Assembly (NCBI GenBank): GCA_037974665.1
Contig: CM075764.1
Location: 115,630,325-115,694,324 of the forward strand
Source: Ehretia macrophylla
Taxonomy: Eukaryota > Streptophyta > Magnoliopsida > Boraginales > Ehretiaceae
Direction of reading: 5' to 3'
DNA: 64,000 bases
Below are positions 44,900 through 56,069 of the stretch, piece by piece (the first letter of the stretch is position 1; every line of letters starts with the position of its first letter). The notes under the pieces are model-generated. The model saw nothing but the letters and a program-made list of their open reading frames with translations. It made no database searches and was not told where the DNA came from. A program made the translations under genes and the position numbers.

Positions 44900-46420
44900 T
44901 TTGATTCTTCAACCTCCGGCATCTTCCAGATTCAAAGTCGGCAGGTAAAGAAATACGGCGGTGAGGTTTCAAACTGGTTGCGGCTACAAAATTTTATGGG
45001 CTATGAAGAATTGAAGATAGGTTTATGTTTGGGTTATCAACCGTTGGTTATATGCGTGTGAGAGAGGGCGTAGATGTAATTTCAATGTAGTTTCAACTGG
45101 TTGGGCCTATCGATGTAATTCAATAGGTTTAGTATTGTATTTTATTTTTTCCAAGTTTATCTCATATGGATTATAATATTCTCCCAAATTACATGCATAG
45201 TGATCATTTAATTGAAATTAAGGTTGATATGTTAAGTAAATAGTAATTGTCGTGCACTATTTATAGTTATCAGGTATTATGTAAATAGTAACTGTATAGT
45301 AATTTAGTTTTTTTATAAATAAAAGTTATTATAATTCATATTTTATAGTAAAAATCAATAAAAACTATTTCTAGTCTCTTTCAGCTCTTTCTTATATTAT
45401 CGTCTTTATAGTAATTATTTTATAACATGATATCCTTTTTCTTTACCACCATTCATCTTGTCAAACTATTTGTATTAACTTTGTACATGAGTTAACTGTT
45501 AGGATATTACCAACATGCTTTATTAAACATGAGATTTTATAATTGGTTTAGCGTACTTTTTTTTTTGTCAACAGTTTAACATATTTATTGAATTAAATAA
45601 ATTTCATAAAATTGTGATATTCTTTTATAGTTTTAAGGAAGAAACTTATACAAAAATACAAATTTTCAATAAATTTATTTATATATTAAATAATTTTTAC
45701 ATTGCAAAATAATATGTAATTGTTCGGATCATATTGTCACATTTCCTTTTTAGTGTCACATTTTCAAATCTCTACTCAGGTTCAGGTAAAGCCTTTTGGC
45801 TCTTTCTCCTACCCCCACGCCCTGTATTGACCCTAATTTCACTCCTGTCCCACACTAAATGAATCACCATCTTCTTCTGCATTGAAGGCACCGGCTAGGG
45901 GGCCACATGTTCTTCTGTTTCTTCTTTTTATTTTTGTCAAAATACACGTTCTTCTAAAACAAAAATCGTTTTTATATTTAGAATTAATTAATTTAGTTTC
46001 TATTAATTTTTTCAAAAAAGAATCAAAATACATTTTTAGTGTTTAAAATTAACTAACTTAAAATTTACAATTTTTCAAAAAAAATGTAATTTAATCTCTT
46101 TTATTCTCATATAAAATATAAAATAATAAGGATCCTTTCTGCAATTCTTTTCTTATTCTAACAATATCATATCTTCACCATTTAATGCCTCGGGCCCACA
46201 CTTCTTCCATCCCTCGAACCAATAAATGGTATTCTCACAGAACAACTGATGGAGCTGATCAGGTTAGCAGCCTTAATTTGTTTCTATATAGACTCTCAAG
46301 GAAATATGGTCATTTGTATTGTATTAATGTAAAGCAAGAGAATACAATAATTTTTTTTAAAAAAAAAAGGAAAAACACTTTAAAAACAACGTTTTAGGCA
46401 GATATGTAGGTATTCTTTTC
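44900..46420. repeat. Upstream-region segmental duplication, unit A
   Basis: The region upstream of the kelch-type gene, beginning at its start codon (44,920-44,922). Shared landmarks with units B and C: GCGTAGATGTAATTT (45,068), TTTATCTCATATGGA...CTCCCAAATTACAT (45,155-45,205), CAACATGCTTTATTAAAC (45,511), GGGCCCACACTTCTTCCAT (46,190), GTTAGCAGC (46,263). No genes seen. AT-rich. Confidence 0.65.
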
Positions 46421-46636
46421 TCTGGGCAGTGACATACATGGAACATAAACAATTAGTTTTAAAGTTGATTCTTATCAATTAAATGAATTGACTGGAAATC
46501 AAAATCAGTTTCAAAAATCTAAACTGAACAATATCAATCCTAAACTATAAATAAAATAACAGTGTTAAATCAAAACACAATCATCTAAATTATGTTTTCA
46601 TAAAACCAAATGAAATCTAAAGTTAGATTTAGAAAA

Positions 46637-46690
46637 CCTTCAACCTCCGACATCTATGAGATTCAAAGTCCGCGGAGAAATATTTTTGGA
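46637..46690 (-). pseudogene. Orphan start of a second kelch-type gene copy
   Basis: On the minus strand, ATG at 46,651-46,653 is followed by codons for MSEVEG, closely matching MPEVEES at the start of the gene at 44,922, and preceded by a matching leader. Similarity ends after about six codons. It marks where a duplicated gene was once attached or where the duplicated promoter segment ended. Confidence 0.5.
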
Positions 46691-46709
46691 TTGGTAGTGA
46701 GGTTTTAAC

Positions 46710-47140
46710 TAGTCTTATTTTTTTTTGGTTAAAAAACAGATTTCATTAAAATGAAAACTCAACAAGGTACAAACATTGTTTAAACAACCTTTGTAAGAGC
46801 AATGTCATTTATAAAAATATTCAGCAAGCCAATCAAGTGCTAACTTACCATCATCCAATTTGTAACTTCGTTTGTTGTTCTTTTTGAATACTGAAACCTG
46901 ACGTAGTTGATCTCAACTGAAATCAACAAAATATCGTCAATAATTGATTTGATGATCCACGAGATACCATTACATGACGTGTTAATGGCATTAAAAACAG
47001 TACTTTCAATGATGTAAAAATCTTAGCCTAAAGCTTCTCGCGAACAAACAAGCATGCGTTATTGCTATGGATTCTGCCTCGAGAGCTGAACTACAGCGAA
47101 CATGACAAGCCATACCATTAACCAAGTTCCCTAGTTGGGG
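46710..47140 (-). mobile_element. 5'-truncated L1-type LINE fragment
   Basis: Interrupts the match between units A and B. On the minus strand it encodes RNase H-like segments VNGMACHVRCSSALEAES, WIIKSIIDDILLISVEIN and VRFQYSKRTTN, homologous to the LINE at 62,967-63,425 (VNGIVRHVHCSTALEAEA, IKPIVDDILLITVEINRVRFQY). It ends in a poly(T) on the plus strand (poly(A) tail at 46,718-46,728) with a short CTAGT direct repeat on both sides. Decayed. Confidence 0.7.
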
Positions 47141-47742
47141 CTACAAAATTTTATAGGTGATGAAGTATATGGGATGCGTTTATGTTATCAAACGTCCGCA
47201 AGTGGTGAAAAGTTATAACCGTGTGAATGAGGACGTAGATGTAATTTTAATGGACTCAGAGTAATTGCTTGGCCCGTGAACGACCAGTTGATAAGATTAG
47301 TCCTTTTTTAGTATTTTTTTTTTTTTTAGTTTATCTCGTATGGACCATAACATTCTCCCAAATTACATCCTAAAATTTGAAGCATAGTGATTATTTAATT
47401 GCAATTAAGGTCGATACCCCTTCCTTTTATTACACCCGTCAACTTTCAAACTTCTTGTATTAACTTTGGGGTAAAAGATTTCTATGGCGGTTAAACTATT
47501 TTTCTAATCTTATTTTGGTCGTTAAATTATTTTTTGTTCTATTTTAATTATTTAACTATTAATTGGGTCTCATTTTGACCATTATGTTATTTTTTCTATT
47601 AAAATATATTAACTATTAGAAGTAAAATCACTTATTCAAATTATATTTTTGACACCAAATAAAATTTATTTACAAATATACAAATCTACCTTAGAAGGTA
47701 TTTAGGCTCAATCAACGTAAGTAGGGTAGGGTGGGGGGTATA

Positions 47743-47776
47743 GGGTCAGGGTCAGGGTCAGGGTCAGGGTCAGGGT
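47743..47776. repeat. GGGTCA hexamer array
   Basis: Five GGGTCA units plus GGGT, embedded in a G-rich stretch (47,721-47,825). Not the plant telomere repeat. Confidence 0.8.
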
Positions 47777-47852
47777 GGGGGTGGGGGTGGAGGGTACGGG
47801 GTACGGGGTGGGTGGGCGCGGTGGGGTGAGGGTAAAATGAGTGAATTTCATA

Positions 47853-48264
47853 AATGATAAATACTCAATTTAGTCCAGTATCTTTAATGTTTGTCACGAT
47901 TTAGTCCATATCTTTCAAAATGTACCATTTTAATACATTATATTTACTATTTGTCCCGATTTAATCCATACATTTCAAAATGTATCATTTTAATCCACCT
48001 TTTTCATTATGGTCCACATTAGTCCTCCACTATTTTTCCATCCAAAAAAAAAAAAATGGACTAAATTGAGACAAACATTAAAAATACTGGACTAACATGG
48101 ATTATAATAACAAAGATAGTGGACTAAAAAGATATATTTCAAAAGGTATGGACTAAATTGGGACAAGTGATAAAGATAGCGGATTAAAAATATACATTTT
48201 AAAAGATATGGACTAAATCAAGACTAATATTAAAGATAATGGACTAAATTGGGTATTTACCCTT
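47853..48264. mobile_element. Foldback/MITE-like inverted-repeat element
   Basis: Two arms of about 190 bp are inverted copies: left from 47,853 (ATAAATACTCAATTTAGTCC) and right ending 48,264 (GGACTAAATTGGGTATTTAC), meeting at an A-run (48,045-48,057). Within each arm a TTTAGTCCATATCTTT-like unit occurs more than once. No coding capacity. Target duplication not clear. Confidence 0.65.
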
Positions 48265-48289
48265 TCGAAAAATATTTTATTCTTCCAAA

Positions 48290-48425
48290 TGACAAGAAAA
48301 TATTTTTGATTCTTTTGAACTAAAATTTTCTTTTGACCGAATAATATTTTTCAATTGACTAAATTTTTTATGTTATCAAATATCAAAAAATTCAAAAAAT
48401 ATTTTACTGCAAACAAACAGAGCCT
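48290..48425. mobile_element. hAT-like MITE fragment (one end)
   Basis: Ends in GCAAACAAACAGAGCCTAAG, matching the terminal repeat of the small element at 56,562-56,975, and has the same AAATATTTTT-rich interior. Only one end is recognisable. Confidence 0.35.
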
Positions 48426-48429
48426 AAGA

Positions 48430-50614
48430 ATGTAATTTAATGTATTATGTATTAGTTTAACGTAAACTATGCTTTAATATAATTTCACTGCAACAACAGT
48501 CGCCAAATACCACTTTTGGCTCGTTCCCTTGCGCTGTTTATTGACCCAACTCAGACGTCACGTGTCACAACCTCACAAAATGAATCTTCATTGAAGGCGC
48601 CAAGGGGAACATGTTCTTATGTTTTTTTTTTTTTCTTTTCAAATTCTTTGTCAAACCACGTGTTTTTATTTATTTATTTATTTTTTATAACTTAGAAAAA
48701 TATTCTCACTCAATCAATTTACGAAATATAAATTGAATTACTCACCACCCAATGACATCGAGTGAAGCATGCCGGCGTCCCCCCGTTGACATCACAGTTA
48801 AATGTGAACTAAAACCTCCGAGATGTAGCGACCTGATCCAAAACATATATCAAATAAATCAAGGTATGATTCAAAAATGACAATATCCTACAACTTTCAT
48901 ACTCATGTGTCTTGAACCTGAGACCACCTGTGAAGTGAAAAGGACGTTAACCACACGAGACAACCCTTGGGGTCCAAACCACATGTTCTTCTAAAGAAAA
49001 TTGGGCAAATTCTGCCTATTGTTTTCGAGTATTTTAGAATGTTTATATATTTAGAATTAATTAATTTAGTTTCTATTATTTTTAAAAAATTAAAATTTAA
49101 TTTTAATATTAAAAATTAACTAGTTTAGCAAATATTATTAAAGAAAAAACAATTTAGTCCCTTTTATTCTTATATAAAATACAAATTTAGTTCTTAATGT
49201 TTTAAAAAATTGTGAATAATTAATTTTTTTAAAAGAAATAATTTGAATTAAACTGCCTAATTTTTAAAAATAGAGATAAATTTATCTTTTTTGAAAAAAA
49301 ATAAAAAATAATTAATTAATTTTAAACACTAAAAAATTAATTAATTTTTTTTTTTAAAAAAAATATTAAGGACTCTGTGCAATTTTTTCATTCTTCTAAG
49401 GCTGGCTCCAACAACCTCCTTAAAATGGATAGCCATTTTAGGGAGGCAAATGCTCAAATAATGCTCCAGCGGCCTCCTTATGAGGGACTTTTTAAAATTG
49501 GGAGCGCCTTTTTTTTTTTGCTTGGCTTTTTACATGTAGAAAGCCAAAAGCGACTCTCTATATTTGTAAAATTTGAATGATTCTTTTTTTATAGTTGCGA
49601 AATCAAATTAATTTTATTTCTAACTTATTATAATCTTTACAGAATTTCAAATTTTAATGACAACTTTCTAATCGAATCGATACCGACTTTTTTGATTGAG
49701 ACAAAAATAATAAAAATATAATATTAATTGAAAATATAATAAGATAATAAAAATTAAAATATAATGTCATCATTAACAAAAAAAAAAAAAAACTAATAGT
49801 GTGTATAATTAAAATAAAGATATATTAGATTAAAATAAAATAGAGAGCGTCTAAAATACGAATAGTTTAGTTTTTTTACTGTAATATATCACTAAAAAGT
49901 TTTTTTAATGAAATTAAAAAATAATAATAATATGGACAATGAAAAGAAAAAGTTATTTATTATAAACTATAATATAAAATAATTATTAATAATTAAAATA
50001 GTATGTTATCATTAAAAATAAAAAAATTAAAATGGTGTGTTTGATCTAAAATAGATATATATTAGAATAAAAAAAATAAGAGTCCCTAAAATAAGGAAAC
50101 TGTTGGAGTGAAACTGAAATAGAGAGTTCTTGAAATAAAGATAAATTAAAAATAAGGAGACTGTTGAAGTAAAACTAAAATAAAAAACTTCTAAAATTAA
50201 AAAGATAAGTCTAAACTTAAAAAATAAAAATAAAAAGTCTATTAAAATTAGTCTAACATAGCAAGAGACCATCACGTCCGCGGGCCCCACACTTCTTTCA
50301 TCCTTGGGCCAATAAATGGTCTTCCTGATATAGCTGATCACGTTAGCAGCTTTAGTTTTCTGACCGAAAAATAAAAAAGAAAAAAAAGAAACCAGCTTTA
50401 GTTTGTTTTTATATAAACTCTTTGGGAAACATGGTCACCTGTAGCCTAGGAATCAATACTTAACGTAAAGCAACCACGAAAATACAATAATTAAAAAAAA
50501 GGACAAACACTTTTTGTTTAGGATTTCAGATTATGGTGAATTATCCAGTCATATTGATATTGCTTAACGTTACTATAAACGTGTAAATGGAGGCGTAGAT
50601 GTAATTTCAATGAA
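48430..50614. other. AT-rich intergenic DNA; possible MITE at 49,397-50,170
   Basis: No gene seen. AAGGCTGGCTCCAACAACCTCCTTA at 49,397-49,421 is partly complementary to AAGGAAACTGTTGGAG (50,093) and AAGGAGACTGTTG (50,154), so a decayed terminal-inverted-repeat element is possible. The rest is A/T-rich with runs of A and T. Confidence 0.35.
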
Positions 50615-51686
50615 CACTACAAAAAAAATGTATTTTTGCGATAGGTTGTCGTCATTTTGTCACTAACTTGGCGACAGTTTAGAGACGGTGTAAGATGTCG
50701 CAACTTTAGTGACAATTTAGTGACCATTTTGTTATGTTTTGGAGACGACCTTCATATGCCGTCCCCATGTCGTCGCCAATTGGCGACAATTTGGTAACGA
50801 CATCGTATGCGGTCTCCAAAAGTGACCATATGGTGACTAATTGGTGACAGCTAATGACATGTTGTCTCCATGCCGTCGTCAATTGGCGAGAATATGGTGA
50901 CAACATCATATGCGGTCTCCAAAAGTGACCATATGGTGACAACTTGGTGACAGATAATAACATGTTGTCTCCATGCCGTCGCCAAGTGGCTCATAGTTCG
51001 AGATGATCCACAAAACAAGTCATAATTTAGTCACTATATTGAGACTTGCAATTTTGGCGACGGCTTCGAGACGGAATGTAGAGTTTATGTTATGGAGTGT
51101 GGAGACACTATATTTTTGGCGACTATTTGGAGACGGATTAGAGACATTATTTGTTGGAGACGACGTGGCGACGGATTGGAGATACTATTTTTTGGAGACG
51201 ACGTGGAGACGGAATTGAGACACTATTTTTTGGAGACGACGTGGAGACGGAATGACGACACAATTTTTTGGAGACAACGTCGAGACGGATGGGAGACGAC
51301 ACTAGTTTTTGGAGACGACGTGGAGACGGAATGGCGGCACAATTTTTTGGAGACGACGGGGGGACGGATGGGAGACGACACTAGTTTTTAGAGACGACAT
51401 GGAGACACTATTTTTTGGAGACGAGATGGAGATGGAGTGGAGACAAAGAGCTTTTGGCAACGGTGTGGAGATGATATTTTTGGGACACGATTCGGAGACG
51501 AATATGGAGACGACTAAAATGCCGTCGCCAAATGCGACGATATGGCGACGGGGAGACAACTTGGCGATGCTACTTTTGGCGACAACCAATATTTATCTCC
51601 ACGCCGTTGCCAACCATCGCCAATACCAATTTGGCGACGGCATGGAGACGACTTTAGTGGTCGCCTAAAGCCCTTTTTTTGTAGTG
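50615..51686. mobile_element. Non-autonomous CACTA (En/Spm-like) transposon
   Basis: 1,072 bp with terminal inverted repeats CACTACAAAAAAA at the left and TTTTTTTGTAGTG at the right, flanked by the 3-bp target duplication GAA (50,612-50,614 and 51,687-51,689), as expected for CACTA elements. Subterminal and internal sequence is built from repeated GGCGAC and TTTTGGAGACGACGTGGAGACGG units. No transposase, so it would depend on an autonomous relative. Unit B shows the site without the insertion (about 47,250). Confidence 0.9.
51100..51480. repeat. Tandem GAGACGACGTGGAGACGG repeats inside the CACTA element
   Basis: About six imperfect units of roughly 45-60 bp, each with TTTTTTGGAGACGACGTGG followed by GACGGAATG or GACGGATGG. 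The open frames across this region are by-products of the repeat. Confidence 0.7.
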
Positions 51687-52650
51687 GAACTCAGAAGAAT
51701 TGCTTGACCCGTGAAAGACCAGTTGATAAGATTAGTCCGTCTTATTGTTTTGTTTTATTTTTTCCAAGTTTATCTCATATGGACTCTCCAAATTACATCC
51801 TAAAATTTGAAGCATAGTGATTATTTAATTGCAATTAAGGGCGATATCATCCCTTTTCTTTTTTTAGACCAAAAAAAAAAAATCCCTTTTCTTTTTAACA
51901 CCATTCATCTTTTCAAAGTTTTTGTATTAACTTTGTAATCGTAGTCAACCGTTAGGATATTGTCAACATGCTTTATTAAGCATGAGACTTTATAATCGGT
52001 TTAATATATATATTTTTTTTCTTGTTAACTGTTTAACATATTTTTTGAAACAAAAAAATTTAAAAAATTTAAAAAAATTCATTTACAAATTTAATTACTT
52101 GTGGTTTGAATAACTTTTTCTTTTTTGAAAAAAAAATTGTATTTGCAAATTTTAAATTCTCTCAAACTTTACTCAAATTCTTGTTCAAAAAATAAAATTT
52201 GTAAATCTAAATCTACCAAATTAGTTGCTCACTGCCCAATCTCTCACTCTCATTCCCTTTGCAGATATTTGTTCTTCTTCTTAGTGAGCTTGTTTGCCAA
52301 TGAATTTATTCTATGTATTTTTTAGTCCAACCTTCTTATTCGTCTTCGAATTAAATGCCCAAGTTGTTGTCACGAGAGAATAAGACAAAAACAATAAGCT
52401 CTCATTCGTGCCAAGTACTAACTCTTGTTTTGTTTTCATGTCCATTAGCTTCTTATTAATAACTTATATTTTGCAATTGAAATTTTAATATTGTTTTTAT
52501 AATTCTAAGCAAGAAACTTATTTACAAATACAAATTATCAACGAAATTCATTTTTAAATCAATTAAATTCGGCACCAAATTTATGTCAAAACACTATGTA
52601 ATTGTTGGGATCATATGAACAACCTTATCAGACATGAGAGTAGGATTTTT

Positions 52651-52939
52651 AGAAAAAAAAAAATAAAACACAATAAATGCTTTTAAATTCATAAGCTTTA
52701 AAGCGAAAATAACCTTTTTTTTTTCTTCTCTTAATTCTATTGATGGAAGCCATACAATTCTTTAAATAAAAAGAACCATATGATTTCTCCTCTAAGAACA
52801 ACGATTCCAAAGGGAAAAAAAGGAAAGATAGACGATTCCTCTCCATTAAAGATTCAACTCAGGAGAGAAAAAAAAAAAAAAAAAGAGAGAGAAAGATAGA
52901 CGATTTTTTCTTTGCATCTACCATTGATAGGAGATAAAT
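52651..52939. other. AT-rich intergenic DNA
   Basis: No gene seen. Contains A-runs and an AAAAGAGAGAGAAAGATAGACGA stretch near 52,860-52,905 that partly repeats 52,826-52,840. Confidence 0.4.
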
Positions 52940-53335
52940 TGGAGATTTAGATTTGTTTTAACTCTTCTGTTGTAATTGCTTTACCTTCTTGTTATTTTTC
53001 AGTCTTTATCTTATTATCTGTTGCACACTGTTGTAATTATAAATAGGGTTTTAGTGTAAACAACGATTCATTGAGTAAAAATACAATTTTTCTCAACCTG
53101 TATGTATCAGATGTCATTGTCACTTACGTCAACAAAGCAGTAACCTAGGCTCATCATAAACAAGTCATTGCAGCCACTGTTCTTTTACCAAAAATCTTGT
53201 CATACTTTATCTGCACCACCAACAAGTCCCTGCAACTTTTCTTTTTCTTTTCCCTGCTTTTTGTCACGTTTTTCCTCTCTTTGGTCTTGTCACTGTCCTA
53301 TCTCTAGCATTCACATGGCTTCTGTCCCTTCCCTT

Positions 53336-53365
53336 CCCATCCCATCCCATCCCATCCCATCCCAT
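53336..53365. repeat. (CCCAT)6 microsatellite
   Basis: Six perfect CCCAT pentamers. Confidence 0.9.
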
Positions 53366-53508
53366 ATATAATGTCAAGGCTTATGTAACGGTCCTTCTCG
53401 ATTATACCAACTTTTTGACCTGAAATACGCAAATAATGAACTTCTTTACTTTTAATCGTTTGGTTGGTTATATTGATGGCTTCCTCCACCTCCTCCTACC
53501 CCGTCACT

Positions 53509-53564
53509 CGACGATTGGAAAATGTTTGATCGTTTTCGACGATTGGAAAATGTTTGATCGTTTT
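53509..53564. repeat. 28-bp perfect tandem duplication
   Basis: Units 53,509-53,536 and 53,537-53,564 are identical (CGACGATTGGAAAATG...). It lies at the start of the copia gag remnant. Confidence 0.85.
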
Positions 53565-54317
53565 GTTCAGGCTTGCTTCACTGCCACGCTGTCTAATTCC
53601 TTAGTGCATCAGACGACTAGCTTCGATAGTGCACATGTCTTATGTAAATCTCTCGAAGAATCTTTCATGCAACAGACTTTGGCTCGCAAATCCCTCCTTC
53701 GCACCCAGTTGCAATCTCTCAAGAAAAATAATATTTCAATCTCTGAATATCTTCAAAACCTTTGTGTTCTCTCTGATTCCCTTACAGCCGTTGGCGACAC
53801 TATTTCTGATTCTGAGATGGTCCTTACTGTTCTTAATAGTCTCCCATCCTCCTACCGTCCTTTCATTACATCCATTGAGAATCTTGCTGCTCCACCTCAA
53901 AATTCATCCTCCTCTCAGTTTGCTGGTTTTCATTATTAACAATCCTATCAACCACCTTTCTTGCCTACTCCTCCACAAGCTTGGGTTCCGGACTCTGGTG
54001 CCACCTCCCACATGGTCAATAATCCCTCAGTGCTTCAGCAGATTCAACCATATAATGTCTCTGATCGGGTCACTATCGGTGATGGTACGTCCCTTTCCAT
54101 TAAGAATATTGGGTCCTCTGTTTATGACGTTTCTTCTCGTTCTTTTCATTTTAATAACATTCTGCATGTTCCCCGACTCTCTCGTAATTTGCTTTCCGTT
54201 ACAGTTGTTAGACTGTTTTATTATGTTAAAATCTCGTAATAGTTTATGTTCTTAAAATATTATTTTATGTATGCAAAGAAACAGATTAAGTTGGTCAATT
54301 TGAAAAGAATGGCCATG

Positions 54318-54320
<3 letters not shown>

Positions 54321-54368
<48 letters not shown>
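54321..54368. repeat. (TA)24 microsatellite
   Basis: Uninterrupted TA dinucleotide run. Confidence 0.9.
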
Positions 54369-54370
<2 letters not shown>

Positions 54371-55058
54371 TAATTTATTTCGATTGAGCCTACAACTAAA
54401 CAACTTGACATAAAACATTGCCATGTAATATTTAGTTTTTCTAAGACTTTTAAGGTTTGTTACTTAAAATACACATTGTTTTGTTAAATATGATCATTTA
54501 AATTTGATATATAATACTTTTTAATCATTATTAAAAAATTAATTAAAAAAAATTAATATAATCCATTGATAATATTTGGACATACGTAACATTAATTAAA
54601 ATTGCCAACAAAATTGTAAAAGTGACAAATTATCATATGCGGGCCCTTAGAGGCCATTGGTCAGCACTTGAACAACAAAAAAACTGACATTTTCCTTCAA
54701 AATGCCGGTGTTTTGAGCATCTATACGGGGCTGTGAACTCAAATCTCGCCAATTATATTATAAAGCGTTAGGTCTTTCATGAATCAAAAGAAAAAAAAAA
54801 GGATTTATATCTTTTTAGAAAAGAATTTTAGTTAATCCGGACTAATACTAGTTCGTGAGAGATAGAATGAGACTCTCGTGTATATAATCTTAAAGATTTA
54901 AGAATTTAATACCAGAAAATAGAACACCATAAAAGACATTTTAAATTCGACATTTAAAACATACCCAAGTCTGTGTCACTTATTTACACCACTAAAAATA
55001 ATATTCATGAGTCGGACTTATGCTCAATTGAAGTGAATCACTATAAAATGTGTAATGA
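54369..55058. other. AT-rich intergenic DNA
   Basis: No gene or recognisable element seen. Confidence 0.4.
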
Positions 55059-55070
55059 CTTACCGGTTAA

Positions 55071-56069
55071 TAGGGATGACAATGGAGACAGGGATTGCAG
55101 GTACCCGCCCCAAATGGGGCGGAGATTAAGGCGAGAAATGGGGAATGCCCCACCCCCGCCCCAAATGGGGCGGAGATTAAGGCGAGAAATGGGGAATGGG
55201 GCGGGGGATGGGGATCAACTTTTAATCCCCGCGCGGGAGCGGAGCGGGGTGCGGGGATAAGCATTTCCCGTCCCGCATACCCCACCCCGCATATATAAAT
55301 AGTTATTTTTATTATTCTAGTATTATATATGTATTAAAATTATACATATAAAAGTATAAAAAATAACATTAAGCAAAGTATTATAAAATAGAGAAAAAAA
55401 ATTAGATTATTTGAAATGATTTTATAATTATTCTTAAAATCATTGTATGCCGTAACTTGAAATTGACTATCATTTGACATAAATACCTCAATTTTATTAT
55501 TGTTAATAGTGAATTAAGAAATTTGTTAATTATTTCAGTTGCTCTTAAAAAAGTTTCAAATAATATAACTAAAGATGAATTTTAAAGAATTGCAAATAAT
55601 ATTATATGTGACATGTGATAAGAAAAAAAATTATAATAATCAATGTAATCTCACTAGTACAAAGAAATGTTCTTTTTCAATTAGAGTTCTCATACACAAT
55701 AGTTAAGTCAAAATTTATTTTAAATATTTGGAACTCAATTACTATAATATTATTTTTACTTAATTGCAAGAATAATTAATATTAGACTTTATTTAATATC
55801 TATAGTTATATTTATCATTAGTATAACTTTAATTTATATTTTGAAGTTGCATGATTTAAATTAATTATAATTCTTAAGGTTTAAAAAGAATAATAAAAAT
55901 TCCGCAGATAATCCAAATTTCACGCGGGGATTTGGAGGCGGGGGCGGGGACGGGGCGGGAGGTAGGGGTATAGAATGCGGGGACGGGGCGGGAGATGGGG
56001 GAGCTTTTTGAGTGGCGGGGCGGGACATAGGGATAGCTCCCCTCGCCCCTACCCCGTCCCATTGTTATT
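55071..56069. mobile_element. Non-autonomous DNA element with GC-rich ends and 12-bp flanking repeats
   Basis: 999 bp flanked on both sides by the 12-bp sequence CTTACCGGTTAA (55,059-55,070 and 56,070-56,081). Ends are imperfect inverted repeats: GGGATGACAATGG at the left and CCATTGTTATT at the right. Both ends are strikingly GC-rich (GGGGCGGGG types; left 55,085-55,300, right 55,918-56,062) around an AT-rich middle without coding capacity. A 9-11-bp target duplication would suit a Mutator-like element; class not certain. A 61-bp block at the left end (CGCCCCAAATGGGGCGGAG...) is tandemly duplicated. Confidence 0.65.
55107..55198. repeat. Tandem duplication in the GC-rich left end
   Basis: CGCCCCAAATGGGGCGGAGATTAAGGCGAGAAATGGGGAATG-type block occurs at about 55,107-55,147 and again at about 55,158-55,198. 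The start of each is self-complementary (GCCCCAAATGGGGC). Confidence 0.75.

Larger units (their letters stand above)
43568..44922 (-). pseudogene. Kelch-type beta-propeller gene, frame-disrupted by tandem duplications
   Basis: Two minus-strand reading frames belong to one gene. The first (44,311-44,922, 203 residues, start MPEVEESKPYILFGVDM) and second (43,568-44,260, 230 residues) together look like a kelch/galactose-oxidase-like beta-propeller, with propeller blades ending in hydrophobic-GG turns (IIYRIGGTHF, VIFAVGGRRC, GVVIGGHSLWL) and an acidic Glu-rich C-terminal tail (about 43,690-43,870). No F-box is visible. A 70-bp tandem duplication (44,216-44,355) shifts the frame between the halves. 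Intronless over this span. Plant F-box/kelch proteins act as substrate receptors, but the role here is unknown. It could be a recent pseudogene, or the duplication could be an assembly error. Confidence 0.6.
46630..50530. repeat. Upstream-region segmental duplication, unit B (expanded by insertions)
   Basis: Repeats the landmarks of unit A in the same order (start-codon block 46,640-46,680; GGCTACAAAATTTTAT 47,141; GACGTAGATGTAATTTT 47,233; CTCCCAAATTACATCC 47,353; GGGCCCCACACTTCTTTCAT 50,284; GTTAGCAGC 50,342). It is longer because it holds a LINE fragment, a foldback element and AT-rich additions. No genes seen. Confidence 0.6.
50530..52650. repeat. Upstream-region segmental duplication, unit C
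   Basis: Third copy of the landmarks: GGCGTAGATGTAATTTC (50,591), GAAGAATTGCTTGACCCGTG (51,693; compare 47,260), TATCTCATATGGACTCTCC (51,771), CAACATGCTTTATTAAGC (51,965), TTTAACATATTTTTTG (52,030), TGTAATTGTTGGGATCATAT (52,599; compare 45,716). Interrupted by the CACTA element. It lacks the start-codon block. Confidence 0.6.
52940..54240 (+). mobile_element. Truncated Ty1/copia fragment (LTR-like, gag, protease)
   Basis: A probable LTR end with a TATA box (TTATAAATAGGG, about 53,036) and a TATGTATCAG primer-site-like motif (about 53,100) precedes gag (53,560-53,935: LARKSLLRTQLQSLKKNN...FITSIENL) and a protease block (53,961-54,239: WVPDSGATSHMVNN...LHVPRLSRNLLSVT). Integrase, RT and the 3' LTR are absent. 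Different family from the copia at 31 kb. Broken. Confidence 0.75.

Noticed and set aside
47743-47776. Interstitial telomere repeat
   Set aside because: The unit is GGGTCA, not the plant TTTAGGG, and the array is only five units.
51092-51668. Reading frames rich in GDD/ETTW repeats
   Set aside because: Produced by the GAGACGACGTGG tandem repeats of the CACTA element; no protein family.
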